Assembly: GCA_903875225.1 (NCBI GenBank)
Contig: CAIQVJ010000081.1
Span: 1 to 60,347 of the forward strand
DNA: 60,347 bases
Reading direction: 5' to 3'
Source: an uncultured Pseudomonadota bacterium
Lineage (GTDB): Bacteria > Myxococcota_A > UBA796 > SXON01
Shown here: positions 19,848 through 28,410 of the stretch, in pieces
Layout of the letters: each line of letters opens with the position of its first letter
Position numbering within the stretch: position 1 is the stretch's first letter
Program-made: the position numbers and the translations under genes
Notes under the pieces: generated by a model
Told to the model about the DNA's origin: nothing
Seen by the model: only the letters and a program-made list of their open reading frames with translations
The model's database searches: none

Positions 19848-21086
19848 TCAGAACGCGATGGTGACCACTGCGCCGGCGGCGAGCACCGCCGCGCCGACCG
19901 CCCCGACGATCACCCCATTGGTGAGCTGGTGGCCGCCCTTGGCATACTTCGTACGGTCGTCCTCGGAAGTTCCGTTCTCCACCGCATCGTTGTAGGCCCG
20001 GAGCGCGCCGGAGTAGCCGAGCACGCCGACGACCCCGCCCGCGATGCCCGCCGCGCCCCCGACCCCGATCAGCACGGGGCCCACAGGGCTCTTGCGGTCC
20101 TTCGCGACGGGCGAGGTGGGGACCGGCTCCATCGGGACAGGCGGCTTTTCCGCAGGCCTCGCGGATGCGACCGGCCGCGGCGCGGTGTCCCTCCCGCCCG
20201 AATCGGTCACGAGGTCCCACGCGCTCCCTCCGAGCCGCACGCGCCACACGACGGACGGGTTCACCACGTAGACCACCCCTTCGCTACCGAGCGCGCTCAC
20301 CAGCACGGCTGACAGCGCCCCGCGTTTCTCACCGTCCCCGGCCCAGCTGAGCACGTCCGGCCCCACGAGGCTCGGGAGCACCAGCATCGGCGGCGTGGTG
20401 CCGTCCACGTGCAGCGAGAGCGTGACAGGCGCAAGGTCTCCGACCTGCACGTAGTGATCCCCGGCGCTCACGCCGACATGCCCATCGATCAGCTGCACGG
20501 CCCGTCCATCCAGCCGGAACGCGCCCTCTGCAGGTGCGGGCAGCACGGTGAGCGGAACGAGGGTCGCGGTACGGGCCTCCGCCGCGATGGCGTCGAAGGT
20601 GGCGCGGGCGTTGGGGGCAAAGTTCTCGTCCCACACCATCGCGGGCGAAAACTGGCGCGCACGCCGGAAGTCCTCCCGCGAAGCCGCCTGATCGCCGGAG
20701 GCAGCGTTCACGATCCCGAGCAGGTACCAGGTGCGGGAGGCCTGGGCGGGATCGACGGGGACCTGCAGGCAGCTCAGGTCGTGGATGGTGGCATCGAGCG
20801 CCGCGCGGGCCGACCCGAACTCCATGTACTTGATCGCGCCCTCGGCCAGCGTGAGCGACTGCCGCACCCCATCCAGCGAGGCAGGTGCACCGCTGCACAG
20901 GGAGAGCTGCCCCCCGCTCACCATCGTGGGAGGGCGCCCGGCCATCAGCTCCACCACGCTCACGGCGCGCAGCTCCTGGGGCGCGCCGCCCGTGAGCGCA
21001 GCCACCCGGCTGACCGCGGTAGCGACGTCCCCGCCAGAGTAGACCACGGTATCGGCGGCGAGGGCCAACGAGATCAACGCGAACAT
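19848..21086 (-). CDS. Exported TPR/PEGA-like protein with C-terminal membrane segments
   Basis: The 412-residue product begins with a signal peptide (MFALISLALAADT). Residues 85-200 are helical and TPR-like (YLLGIVNAASGDQAASREDFRRARQFSP). The next 100 residues are beta-rich with a PEGA-like turn (FRLDGRAVQLIDGHVGVSAGDHYV). A Pro-rich linker leads to two hydrophobic segments near residues 325-350 and 385-410 that anchor the end. The start overlaps the last 13 bases of the upstream kinase gene in another frame, so the two are coupled and probably act in the same pathway. This arrangement of kinase plus secreted PEGA protein recurs in myxobacteria, but the function is not established. Confidence 0.75.
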   Translation of the reverse strand: MFALISLALAADTVVYSGGDVATAVSRVAALTGGAPQELRAVSVVELMAGRPPTMVSGGQLSLCSGAPASLDGVRQSLTLAEGAIKYMEFGSARAALDATIHDLSCLQVPVDPAQASRTWYLLGIVNAASGDQAASREDFRRARQFSPAMVWDENFAPNARATFDAIAAEARTATLVPLTVLPAPAEGAFRLDGRAVQLIDGHVGVSAGDHYVQVGDLAPVTLSLHVDGTTPPMLVLPSLVGPDVLSWAGDGEKRGALSAVLVSALGSEGVVYVVNPSVVWRVRLGGSAWDLVTDSGGRDTAPRPVASARPAEKPPVPMEPVPTSPVAKDRKSPVGPVLIGVGGAAGIAGGVVGVLGYSGALRAYNDAVENGTSEDDRTKYAKGGHQLTNGVIVGAVGAAVLAAGAVVTIAF

Positions 21087-22888
21087 TCTGACTCCGTGCC
21101 GAAGTCCCAGCAAAAGCGCATGGGCCCGGTATCCTTGACGTTGAGATCCAAGGACTTGGTCTTGCCGTCGCTCGTCTTGAGCACCACGCGATGGGTCCCG
21201 GCGCGGACGGTCCCGCTCCAACCCGTGGTTCCAACTCCCTTCCCGTCCACCGTCACGTTGGACCAGGGCAGGCTGTTGATCGACAGCATCTGCATCGCCA
21301 CCGCGGGTGCGGCCGGCTCGGATGCCGCTGGGGCGGCGCTGGCCGGCGCCTTCGGGCTCGGCGGCTTCGGTTTCTCCGCTGGGGGCGCAGGCTGCGCCGC
21401 GACCGGCTCCCCCTGCGCCGGATCGGGCGGCGTGGCGGTCACGGGCGGCGTGGCGGTCACGGGCGGCGTGGCGCTCGCCGTGGGCGTGCTGACCGGCGCC
21501 GCGACGACGGGCAGCCGATCGGGCGCCGCGGGGTCCGGCACCGGGGCCGCCGTGACCGGCGATTGTGCGGTGACGGGGCTCTCGACCGCGGCGACGGGTG
21601 CACCCTGCGTGGACTGCCACCAGACGATGGAGACCGCCGAGATCACCGCGAGCACCGCGACCCCCACGAGCCCGATCACGCCGACCGCCACGTACCGGCG
21701 ACCAGCGACGGAAGACCGGGGCTCGACCGCCGCCTTGCTCTCGAACGGGTCCGACACGAACGACGGCTCGGGGTCGCGCGGTGTGCGGGGCGCTGGGGCA
21801 CGCGCCGCCGGCGACAGCGCGGGGACCGGGCGCGCGGCGATGCGGTCGTCCAGCTCCGCCTCGGCTTCGAACGTCTCGCCACCGCGGGGGGCCTGGGTGG
21901 GCGAGGGCCCCGGCGCGTCGGGGATCAGGGCACCGACGTAGGAATCGGCGCCGAGGGCGAGCGTGGGATGCCCGCCCGAGGCGCCCACCTGGCGGGGCTC
22001 GGAGGGCGCCAGCATCGCGCGTGCGTCGCGGAGCGCTGCGATCATCGTTGCGGCGTCCGGATATCGATCCTCCGCGCGGAACCGCGAGGCGCGCTTCATG
22101 ATGTCGACGACGACCCGCGGGAGGCCGTCGAAGATCTCGTCCTGGTGGTCCACCGCGTGGAGTTCGAATGGCTCCTTGTTCGTGAGGAGCGCGTAGAACG
22201 TGGCCGAAACGGCGTAGAGATCCGCGCGGCCATCCACCTGCTTCGCGTTCGTGCGCTGCTCGGGCGCCATGTACGACAGCGTGCCCATCGCCATCCCCGT
22301 GCGCGTGGCGCTGCGGTCTCCGCCCGTCACGTGGGCGATCCCGAAGTCGGCGACCTTGTAGTTGCCATCCGGCGTGACCAGCACGTTGTGCGGCTTGATG
22401 TCCCGGTGCACCACGCCGCGAGCGTGCGCAACCTGGAGCCCGAGCAGGATCGCGATGACCGCATCGCATGCATCCTTCGGGGCCATGGCGCCCCGCCGGT
22501 CCAGGAGGTCGATCAGGCTGCCCTTCTCGACCAGCTCCATCACCAGGTAGACCCGGTCGCCGTCCGTTCCGACGTCCTGCACGCTCACGATGTTCGGATG
22601 TTGCAGCTTCGCCATCGTGCGCGCTTCCGTCTCGAAGCGGGCGCGAATTTCCGGACGGGCCGCGAGCAGCGGCGACAGCACCTTGATCGCGCGCTGGACG
22701 TCGAGCCGCTCGTCGTGCCCGAGGTACACGGTGGCCATGCCTCCCTCCCCGAGCACCCGGAGCAGGCGATAGCGACCATCAGCGAGCGGCGGAGCGACGT
22801 CCAGAGCGGAACCCGGATTCAGTGCGCCACTATATTGCACACACGCACCCCGCGCATGTCGTGCAGAGTCCAGGCTATGCTCCATCAC
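21074..22888 (-). CDS. Hanks-type Ser/Thr protein kinase with transmembrane and PEGA-like C-terminus
   Basis: The 604-residue membrane kinase has its catalytic domain at residues 38-300: glycine loop GEGGMATVYLG, lysine K69 in RAIKVL, catalytic loop HRDIKPHN (161-168), DFG at 181-183 and MAPE at 207-210, so it should be active. A single membrane helix (about residues 395-415, VAVGVIGLVGVAVLAVISAV) separates it from a periplasmic part: a Pro/Ala/Thr linker with a 15-bp DNA repeat (TPPVTATPPVTATPP) and a C-terminal PEGA-like domain (INSLPWSNVTVDGKGV). The start is GTG 22888 or ATG 22885; a later GTG at 22840 is also possible. The annotated start lies only 4 bp from that of the divergent SRPBCC gene. 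Confidence 0.9.
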   Translation of the reverse strand: MMEHSLDSARHARGACVQYSGALNPGSALDVAPPLADGRYRLLRVLGEGGMATVYLGHDERLDVQRAIKVLSPLLAARPEIRARFETEARTMAKLQHPNIVSVQDVGTDGDRVYLVMELVEKGSLIDLLDRRGAMAPKDACDAVIAILLGLQVAHARGVVHRDIKPHNVLVTPDGNYKVADFGIAHVTGGDRSATRTGMAMGTLSYMAPEQRTNAKQVDGRADLYAVSATFYALLTNKEPFELHAVDHQDEIFDGLPRVVVDIMKRASRFRAEDRYPDAATMIAALRDARAMLAPSEPRQVGASGGHPTLALGADSYVGALIPDAPGPSPTQAPRGGETFEAEAELDDRIAARPVPALSPAARAPAPRTPRDPEPSFVSDPFESKAAVEPRSSVAGRRYVAVGVIGLVGVAVLAVISAVSIVWWQSTQGAPVAAVESPVTAQSPVTAAPVPDPAAPDRLPVVAAPVSTPTASATPPVTATPPVTATPPDPAQGEPVAAQPAPPAEKPKPPSPKAPASAAPAASEPAAPAVAMQMLSINSLPWSNVTVDGKGVGTTGWSGTVRAGTHRVVLKTSDGKTKSLDLNVKDTGPMRFCWDFGTESECSR

Positions 22889-22892
22889 CTAC

Positions 22893-23495
22893 ATGATGCT
22901 GCTCCTCTACGCCCTCCCCGCCCTGGCACAATGGCCGACCCCACCCGCCGCTGGGTGGGCCTCCGTGCAGGCCTCCCCGGAGATCGAGTGCACCGCCGAC
23001 AGCGAGGGCCTGCCCTGGTGCTACGCCGAGGTCGACGCCCCGGTCGCCTTCGCCAGGGTCGTCGCCGTCATCCGGGACCTCGACCACTACCCCGACACGT
23101 TCGACCACGTCGACGATGTCCGCCGACTCGACGCATCCACGGCGTGGATCCACATCGACTACCCCCAGCCGCTCGCCGACCGCGACTACGTCGCGCGGTT
23201 CGCCCAGGTGGGAGACGCCGACGCGCCCGGCCCTGCCGGCGCCGTGAACAGCTTCCACATCCGCTTCCGCGCGGCCGACTCTGCCGACGCCCCCCCACTC
23301 GCTGAAGGCGCGGTCCGGCTCCCCCACGCCGCCGGGGGCTACGACGCCTGGGACCTCGGCGGGGGCATCACGCGGGTGCGCTACACCTGGGAGACCGAGA
23401 TCGGCGGCCAGGTGCCCGCATGGATCAGCGAGCGAGCGCGCCTGGTACACGGCGGCGAGGTGATCGACGGGATCGTGAAGACCTCTGCGAAGTAA
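22893..23495 (+). CDS. Exported START/SRPBCC-like domain protein
   Basis: A 200-residue protein with a short signal peptide (LLLYALPALAQ) and a START/SRPBCC fold, the helix-grip pocket that binds lipids or other hydrophobic ligands. Recognisable segments are AFARVVAVIRDLDHYPDTFDH, the motif PQPLADRDYVARF and the C-terminal helix of the grip (VPAWISERARLVHGGEVIDG). The family appears in bacteria as periplasmic proteins of unknown ligand. It is divergent from the kinase with practically no space for two ordinary promoters, so the real start of one of the pair may lie further inside. A repeat island follows directly. Confidence 0.78.
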   Translation: MMLLLYALPALAQWPTPPAAGWASVQASPEIECTADSEGLPWCYAEVDAPVAFARVVAVIRDLDHYPDTFDHVDDVRRLDASTAWIHIDYPQPLADRDYVARFAQVGDADAPGPAGAVNSFHIRFRAADSADAPPLAEGAVRLPHAAGGYDAWDLGGGITRVRYTWETEIGGQVPAWISERARLVHGGEVIDGIVKTSAK

Positions 23496-23510
23496 GCGGG
23501 GGGATGGGCG

Positions 23511-23758
23511 GGTCTGAACCTGTACGGCCGGCGGATTGCGTCGCCGGCCGGTACTCCGGCCAGGACCAATCCGGTCTGAACCTGTACGGCCGGCGGATTG
23601 CGTCGCCGGCCGGTACTCCGGCCAGGACCAATCCGGCCTGAACCTGTAGGGCCGGCGGATTGCGTCGCCGGCCGGTACTCCGGCCAGGACCAGTCCGGTC
23701 TGAACCTGTACGGCCGGCGGATTGCGTCGCCGGCCGGTACTCCGGCCAAGACCAATCC
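23511..23758. repeat. Four tandem 62-bp REP-like units
   Basis: Units begin at 23511, 23573, 23635 and 23697 and are almost identical. Each holds two dyads: GCCGGCG with CGCCGGC (8-base loop) and GGCCGG-TACT-CCGGCC (4-base loop). They lie between convergent genes, where REP-like elements typically sit. The period is not a multiple of three and no ribosome-binding site leads in, so they are non-coding. Confidence 0.9.
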
Positions 23759-23761
23759 GCA

Positions 23762-23807
23762 GGCAAACTGGATATTCGGCGGTACTCCGCCGAATATCCA
23801 GTTTGCC
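23762..23807. repeat. 46-bp perfect palindromic hairpin with TACT loop
   Basis: Two perfectly complementary 21-base arms (GGCAAACTGGATATTCGGCG and one more G on the left) enclose TACT. The loop and the inner GG/CC closing pairs match those of the adjacent 62-bp units, so it looks like a longer variant of the same element. It could act as a bidirectional transcription barrier, but no T-run follows. Confidence 0.9.
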
Positions 23808-23821
23808 GTACGGCCCGGGGG

Positions 23822-23854
23822 GTCTGGGGGGCTGGGGGGCCCCGCCCCCCAGAC
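23822..23854. repeat. G/C-run inverted repeat
   Basis: GTCTGGGGGG and CCCCCCAGAC form a 10-bp stem around a 13-base loop, followed by an AT-rich stretch. It is part of the same non-coding island between convergent genes (23496-24024), whose remaining sequence also contains the palindrome CCCTACCGGTAGGG at 23918-23931 and no gene that I can see. Confidence 0.75.
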
Positions 23855-23956
23855 AGACAAACATACAACAACTACGGATGTTTGAAATGAAGCGGGAGCG
23901 ACCGATCCCAGGGCCGACCCTACCGGTAGGGCACTGGCGGGACTTTGCGGCCCCCC

Positions 23957-23992
23957 AAAAACAAGCCCGGGCCGACCGAAGCCGACCCGGGC
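23957..23992 (-). terminator. Intrinsic terminator of the 24.0-25.1 kb lipoprotein gene
   Basis: Read on the minus strand, GCCCGGG and CCCGGGC form a stem (23965-23992) around a TCGGCTTCGGTCGG-type loop, followed by TTGTTTTT. Stem plus T-run 33 bp after the stop codon is a good rho-independent terminator. Confidence 0.75.
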
Positions 23993-24024
23993 CGTTCAGC
24001 CAGGCGGGATCGCCCGGCTACCGA

Positions 24025-25059
24025 CTATAGGTTGGGATCCACTTCGCAGGTCTCGGAGAGGTCCGTGGTCTCGGTGGGGGCCGCGCAGTCCATGCAGTTG
24101 TTGCCGCCGACTTCGATGAGCGTGACACCGTCCACCTGCTCGGCGAGGATCTGGTCCGCGACGAGGGTGAGGCAGTAGGGCTCGCCATCGGAGGGACAAG
24201 CCTCGCACGTCGCGCCGAAGTTGACCGCCAGCTCGCAGATGGCGCCCGGATTGCCCGAGTCGTCGATGAGCGGGGAGAGCGGACGCGTGTCGATGGTGCC
24301 GGAGAGCGTGCCACCGTCGAAGTACGTGCCGTCGGAGGAGAACGTGCCGGTGATGTTCAGGTCGCCGATCTCGATGTCGTAGCCGGCCACGGAGAGCGTG
24401 GTGGTCTGCGGGCCGACCGTGAAGAACGGCTGCGCCGAGAAGTCAGCGGTGGGGAACGGGATCGTCGGGTCGCAGTAGTCCTGCTCGTCCGGGCTCACGT
24501 CGGCCTTGGCCACGGCGCCGATGATGTTGAGCGAGCTGCCGTCCACCGAGCTCACACCCATGAGGATGTCGGTGGTGAGGTAGCTGGAGAGCACGGAGCC
24601 GATGCCGGGGGGCTCGACGATGCGGGCTTCACCGAGCGCGACGACGTACGTGCGGCCGACGAGGGTGCTCGTGTCGTCGATGACCGAGCCGAGATCCGAC
24701 GTGGTGAAGGAGAGCGGCACGGAGCCGCCGCAGTAGTCGAGGGTCGCGGTGTACGCGGTGTTGGAGTCCAACGGGCCGTCGAGCACCCACTTGACCGTGA
24801 GGCCATCGTCCGACGTCACCTGCGTCCCGGGGATGGTGGTGGTGATCGTGGCGGTGGAGTCGGGATCGGAGAGCTGGAACTCGATGTTGGCGCGGTAGTA
24901 CGCGTCGGCCGAGCCGCTGCTGGGGATCGTGCTGTCGACGGTGATGTCGCAGCTGTTGTTGTTGCCGCTGGTGTCGTTGCCCGTGTCGTCCTTGCCGCCG
25001 GAGCAGCCGACGAGAGCGACGAGGGGGAAGAGCGAAAGCACTGAAAGGGAACGAATCAT
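24025..25059 (-). CDS. Lipoprotein with Ig-like N-terminal domain
   Basis: A 344-residue exported protein. The lipobox is LVALVGC, followed by a SGGKDDTGNDTSGNNNS linker. Residues 37-120 have the pattern of a bacterial Ig-like domain (ITVDSTIPSSGSADAYYRANIEF, then TAYTATLDYCGGSVPLSFTTS). The remainder is a beta-rich domain with paired cysteines near the C-terminus (ATCEACPSDGEPYC, NNCMDCAAP), which lack the His of a heme motif and probably form disulfides. No function can be assigned. GGAGATGAG before the ATG is a clear ribosome-binding site, and an intrinsic terminator follows the gene. Confidence 0.75.
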   Translation of the reverse strand: MIRSLSVLSLFPLVALVGCSGGKDDTGNDTSGNNNSCDITVDSTIPSSGSADAYYRANIEFQLSDPDSTATITTTIPGTQVTSDDGLTVKWVLDGPLDSNTAYTATLDYCGGSVPLSFTTSDLGSVIDDTSTLVGRTYVVALGEARIVEPPGIGSVLSSYLTTDILMGVSSVDGSSLNIIGAVAKADVSPDEQDYCDPTIPFPTADFSAQPFFTVGPQTTTLSVAGYDIEIGDLNITGTFSSDGTYFDGGTLSGTIDTRPLSPLIDDSGNPGAICELAVNFGATCEACPSDGEPYCLTLVADQILAEQVDGVTLIEVGGNNCMDCAAPTETTDLSETCEVDPNL

Positions 25060-25222
25060 CTCATCTCCATGAAGGAAGGGAAGCGGTAGGGCGAGTCAAG
25101 CAGAAAGGCGCCGGGAGGGTACTCGGTCCCCGGTCAGAATGTCAACCGTTGTGGCCGGGATTTTTTCGAGAGCCGCGCCCGAGGCACCCGGGCCGGGCCC
25201 CCCGAAGCGGGGACGAGGGCGC

Positions 25223-25483
25223 TCAGCCGATGCGGGTCCGGATCTCCGCGCGGACGGCGTCGAACAGGTGCTGCTCCTCGTGGTCGAGGTTTCCCTTTGT
25301 CTTTTCTGCGAGCATCTCGAGGAGCTGCAGCGTGTGCGCCGCGAGCTCGCGGTCGGCGTGCGTCGGGGGGGTGGAGCTGGCCTCCTGCGCGGGATCCCCG
25401 AGCTGCGCCAGCGCAGAGTGCGCGAGCGAGATGACGAAGGTGCTGAACGTGACCGGCGGGGCCGCGGTGGGGGAAGCAGGCAA
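25223..25483 (-). CDS. DUF1844 family protein
   Basis: An 86-residue helical cytoplasmic protein. The core TFSTFVISLAHSALAQLGDP followed by LAAHTLQLLEMLAEKTKGNL matches DUF1844, a short family found in many Deltaproteobacteria and Planctomycetes with no known role. The TTG at 25481-25483 is taken as start because GAGG stands five bases before it and it gives the usual family length. It is divergent from the BamD-like gene. Confidence 0.8.
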   Translation of the reverse strand: MPASPTAAPPVTFSTFVISLAHSALAQLGDPAQEASSTPPTHADRELAAHTLQLLEMLAEKTKGNLDHEEQHLFDAVRAEIRTRIG

Positions 25484-25546
25484 GGGGACCTCGTAGACGG
25501 CCCGGCTATCACGCCGGCCGCTCGCCCGCCGTGACACCGCGGGATA

Positions 25547-26395
25547 ATGCCCGCCCGTTCCGCGGTCCGTCTGATGTCCTGCCCCCGTCTCCTCTCCCGG
25601 CTCGCGCTCCTGCTGGTGCTGGCAATCGCCCTCGGCACAGCGCCGGCGCACGCCGCGGGGTCCCGCCTCACGGCGCAGCAGACCTACGAGCTGGGCGAGC
25701 GCTTCGCCAAGCGCGGGGTCACCAACAAGGCCCTGGAGCAGTTCAACCGGGTGCGCACCTACTTCCGCGACGATCCGTACGCGCTCAAGGCCGAGCTCGC
25801 GATCGCGGAGCTGCACTACAAGAAGTCCGAGTGGGACATGGCGCGGCTCGCCTACGAGGACTTCCTCCGTGCGCACCCCCGCTACGTCGACCTGGACATC
25901 GTGATCTGGCGCCTCGGGATGACCCTCTACCAGAAGTCCCCCACGGTCGCCGCGAAGGACCAGACGTGGACGCGCCAGGCGGTGAACACCTGGACTGGCT
26001 TCTCCTCGCGGTTCCCGAGCAGCGAGCACATCGCCGACGTCGACAAGTTCCTCGGAAAGGCCCAGAACCGGCTCGGCCGCAAGGAGATCCTGATCGCCCG
26101 TTTCTACGACCGACGCGAGGCGGGCCCCGCGGTCGAGGGCCGCACGACAGGCTTCCTGGCCCAGTACCCCTCGTCGCCCGACCGCTCGGAGGGGCTCACC
26201 CTGCTGGCCGTGGCGTACGCCCGCGAACAGAAGGACCCGACCCCCGCCATCGAACTGCTCCGCGTGCAGGCCCCCCAGAAGGTCGGAGCCGCGCAGCACG
26301 CCGTGAAGGTCGCCGCCGCACGTCGCGCACGCCAGCTTGCCCACGAGCAGAAGAAGGCCGAGCGCCAGGTGAAGGTCCAGCCCGTAGTGCCGTAG
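25547..26395 (+). CDS. BamD-like TPR protein (outer-membrane assembly)
   Basis: The 282-residue protein is exported by a Sec signal (ALLLVLAIALGTAPAHA) and has TPR helices resembling BamD/YfiO: YELGERFAKRGVTNKALEQFNRVRTYFRDDPYALKAELAIAELHYK, then EWDMARLAYEDFLRAHP, then a stretch with many conserved aromatic residues. BamD is normally a lipoprotein, but this protein has no Cys at the cleavage site and would be soluble in the periplasm. It might be a paralogue rather than the true BamD. The start may also be the internal ATG at 25574. Its 3' part is Lys/Arg-rich. Confidence 0.7.
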   Translation: MPARSAVRLMSCPRLLSRLALLLVLAIALGTAPAHAAGSRLTAQQTYELGERFAKRGVTNKALEQFNRVRTYFRDDPYALKAELAIAELHYKKSEWDMARLAYEDFLRAHPRYVDLDIVIWRLGMTLYQKSPTVAAKDQTWTRQAVNTWTGFSSRFPSSEHIADVDKFLGKAQNRLGRKEILIARFYDRREAGPAVEGRTTGFLAQYPSSPDRSEGLTLLAVAYAREQKDPTPAIELLRVQAPQKVGAAQHAVKVAAARRARQLAHEQKKAERQVKVQPVVP

Positions 26396-26480
26396 TGACG
26401 ACCCACAGGCACGAAGAGCGGGTCACGGGCAGGCCCGCGTCGGCTCGAGTGGCGGGGCTCCGCTTCGGGGGGCGATAGCG

Positions 26481-27638
26481 GTGGCCCACTGGATCCTGCT
26501 CGGAAACCCGGCCAATCGCCGCATAACCGCGTTCTGCGCTGCCCTTTCGGAGGCCGGACAGACGTTCGAGGTCTGCTCCTGGTCGGCGTTCCTGGCCGAT
26601 CCCCGTGCCCTGCCGTCGACCCCGGAGGCGTTCCTCCGTCTCGACTCCACCGGGGAGGACCCCCACGTGGAGCAGGCGCTCCTGCGACTTGGACGGGATC
26701 GTGCGGAGGCCGAGGGCGTGTGGGTGGCCAGCCAGGGCGAGATCGCGGCCCTCCCGGGCCGGTTCGGCGCGATCCTGGCGCCGCGTCAGCTTCACCTCGG
26801 CTTCCTGGAGGCGCTCGACCCGCTCGACGAGTGCGTGCGCGTCCGACCCGGCTGGACCGTGCTCACGCCCACGCCGACCGTCCGCCTGTGCTTCGACAAG
26901 CGGGAGTCCCAGCGGTTTCTGGCCGGGATCGGAGTTCCCGTCGCGCCCTCCATCGAGGTGGCGGGGGGGGTCCCCTCGCCCGGCCCCGACGGCGTGGTCA
27001 TCAAGCTCGCGAGCGGCTCCTCGGCCTCCTGCCTCGGGATCTGGCGCAAGGGGGCGCGGGGGCCGGAGCTGTACACGAGCATCGAGCACACCCCGACGGG
27101 GCTCTACAACAGCCTGCGGCCGCGCGCCTACTCCGGGCGGGTCGCCCACGACCTCGTCCGCATGCTGCTCCGCGAGGGCGCCCACGTAGAGGCGTTCATC
27201 CCCAAGGCCGAGATCGACGGTCAGAACTTCGACCTTCGTGTGCTGCTCGTCGGCGGAGCGCCGGCCTTCACCATCGTTCGGCGGAGCCCGCTCCCAATCA
27301 CCAACCTGCACCTCGGGGGCACCCGAGCGGACCCCGGGCGACTCGCGGAGACCGTGCCAGCGTCCATCCTCTGCGCCATCGACGCTGCGATGTACGGGAT
27401 CGGCGCGGCGCTGCCCGCCCTTCACCTCGGCGTGGACGTGATGATCGAGCGCGACCCGCCACCGGGCTCGCCGGGCTTCCGCGTGCTCGAGGTCAATGCG
27501 TTCGGCGACCTGCTCCCCAATCTCACCCGCCGGGCGGAGGCCCGGGAATGGTCGGTGTACGATTGGGAGATCCATGTCGCGCTGGGATCCGCTCCAGGAT
27601 CCCCTCCCCAAAGACGCTGTCCAACCCAAGCTCCTTGA
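26481..27638 (+). CDS. STM4014-like ATP-grasp family protein
   Basis: The 385-residue cytoplasmic protein matches the STM4014 family, relatives of the RimK-type ATP-grasp ligases. The start ILLGNPANRRITAFCAAL, the middle PRQLHLGFLEAL and LCFDKRESQRFLAGIGVPVAPSI, the strand VVIKLASGSSASCLGIWR, the metal-side segment EAFIPKAEIDGQNFDLRVLLV and the ENA/N-type end VLEVNAFGDLLPN follow ATP-grasp order, with N in VLEVNAFGD as likely Mg2+ ligand. In Salmonella-type clusters it accompanies two radical SAM proteins. Here those lie convergently downstream and their coding ends overlap this gene's last 116 bases. The substrate is unknown; peptide or amino-acid ligation is inference. Confidence 0.75.
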   Translation: MAHWILLGNPANRRITAFCAALSEAGQTFEVCSWSAFLADPRALPSTPEAFLRLDSTGEDPHVEQALLRLGRDRAEAEGVWVASQGEIAALPGRFGAILAPRQLHLGFLEALDPLDECVRVRPGWTVLTPTPTVRLCFDKRESQRFLAGIGVPVAPSIEVAGGVPSPGPDGVVIKLASGSSASCLGIWRKGARGPELYTSIEHTPTGLYNSLRPRAYSGRVAHDLVRMLLREGAHVEAFIPKAEIDGQNFDLRVLLVGGAPAFTIVRRSPLPITNLHLGGTRADPGRLAETVPASILCAIDAAMYGIGAALPALHLGVDVMIERDPPPGSPGFRVLEVNAFGDLLPNLTRRAEAREWSVYDWEIHVALGSAPGSPPQRRCPTQAP

Positions 27639-28410
27639 GGTGCACGTAGCCGATGTGGCACCCGCACGTCGCATTGGGACACGCGCGGGCGACGAGGGCC
27701 CGGCCGAGCGACCCGTCGTACAGGTTGGCGATCACCTCGGGGACGAAGTGGCACCGACGAACATCCCCTGCCCCGTCCACCGCCACGACCTCCTCCCCCG
27801 TGCGGCACGCCCGCCCGAGGCTTGGCCACGCCTGCGTGTTCCACCCGTACAGGCTGTCCACCGATCCCCAATCGTGCGCCATCGCCTGCGGATCGCGCTT
27901 CACCGCGTTCACCCAGACGTAGACGCCTTCGAGCGCATCGCGCAGCCGCGCAGCCGCGCTGGCGTGCTCCGGCAGGCCGACGATCCCGACGCTGAGATGC
28001 GCACCTGACGCGTGCACCCGGCGCGCCCGGCGCACGAAGCGCTCCATGGGCATCTGGGCAGGGTGCCAGGTCGCCCAGACCCCCACGCGGTCCGGCACGG
28101 CGTGGTCGAGCCAGGTGGCCGCGACGGAGAGGTTGGTCTGCACGGCGACCCGGCGCACGTGCGCCAGATGGGACAGGCCCACCACCGCGTCCCGATACCA
28201 CCCGCGCACCATCGCCTCCCCCCACGGGGTGAAGAACACCGACAAGGGCGCGTATGCGGCGCTCGCACACCACGACACGAACCGCTCCACCGACCGCCGG
28301 TCGGCCCGCTGCACCGCGATGGAGTCACGCTGCTTGGCGAACGGGCAGTACACGCAGTCGAAGTTGCAGGAGGCCAACTGTCCCCGGTACAGGAGCGTGA
28401 GCCCGCTCAC
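27523..28410 (-). CDS. STM4011-like radical SAM protein
   Basis: A 295-residue radical SAM enzyme with CNFDCVYC holding the [4Fe-4S] cluster just after the start (LTLLYRGQLASCNFDC). The end, CGCHIGYVHLKELGLDSVFGEG, with several Cys (RRCHFVPE, CPNATCGCHIG), is typical of the STM4011 family and may bind a second cluster. Its GTG at 28410 overlaps the stop of the STM4012-like gene (GTGA), so the two are coupled. The last 39 codons overlap the opposite-strand ATP-grasp gene; conserved residues end about ILERIP near 27575, so some of the overlap is a non-conserved tail. The reaction is unknown. Confidence 0.8.
   Translation of the reverse strand: MSGLTLLYRGQLASCNFDCVYCPFAKQRDSIAVQRADRRSVERFVSWCASAAYAPLSVFFTPWGEAMVRGWYRDAVVGLSHLAHVRRVAVQTNLSVAATWLDHAVPDRVGVWATWHPAQMPMERFVRRARRVHASGAHLSVGIVGLPEHASAAARLRDALEGVYVWVNAVKRDPQAMAHDWGSVDSLYGWNTQAWPSLGRACRTGEEVVAVDGAGDVRRCHFVPEVIANLYDGSLGRALVARACPNATCGCHIGYVHLKELGLDSVFGEGILERIPARHGSPNRTPTIPGPPPGG

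Noticed and set aside
23511..23758. CRISPR array or ORFs across the 62-bp repeats
   Set aside because: There are no spacers, and a period of 62 breaks the frame; short ORFs there lack ribosome-binding sites.
24025..25059. Heme or iron-sulfur motif in the lipoprotein C-terminus
   Set aside because: The cysteine pairs (CEACPSD, CMDCAAP) have no following His and no cluster-like spacing.
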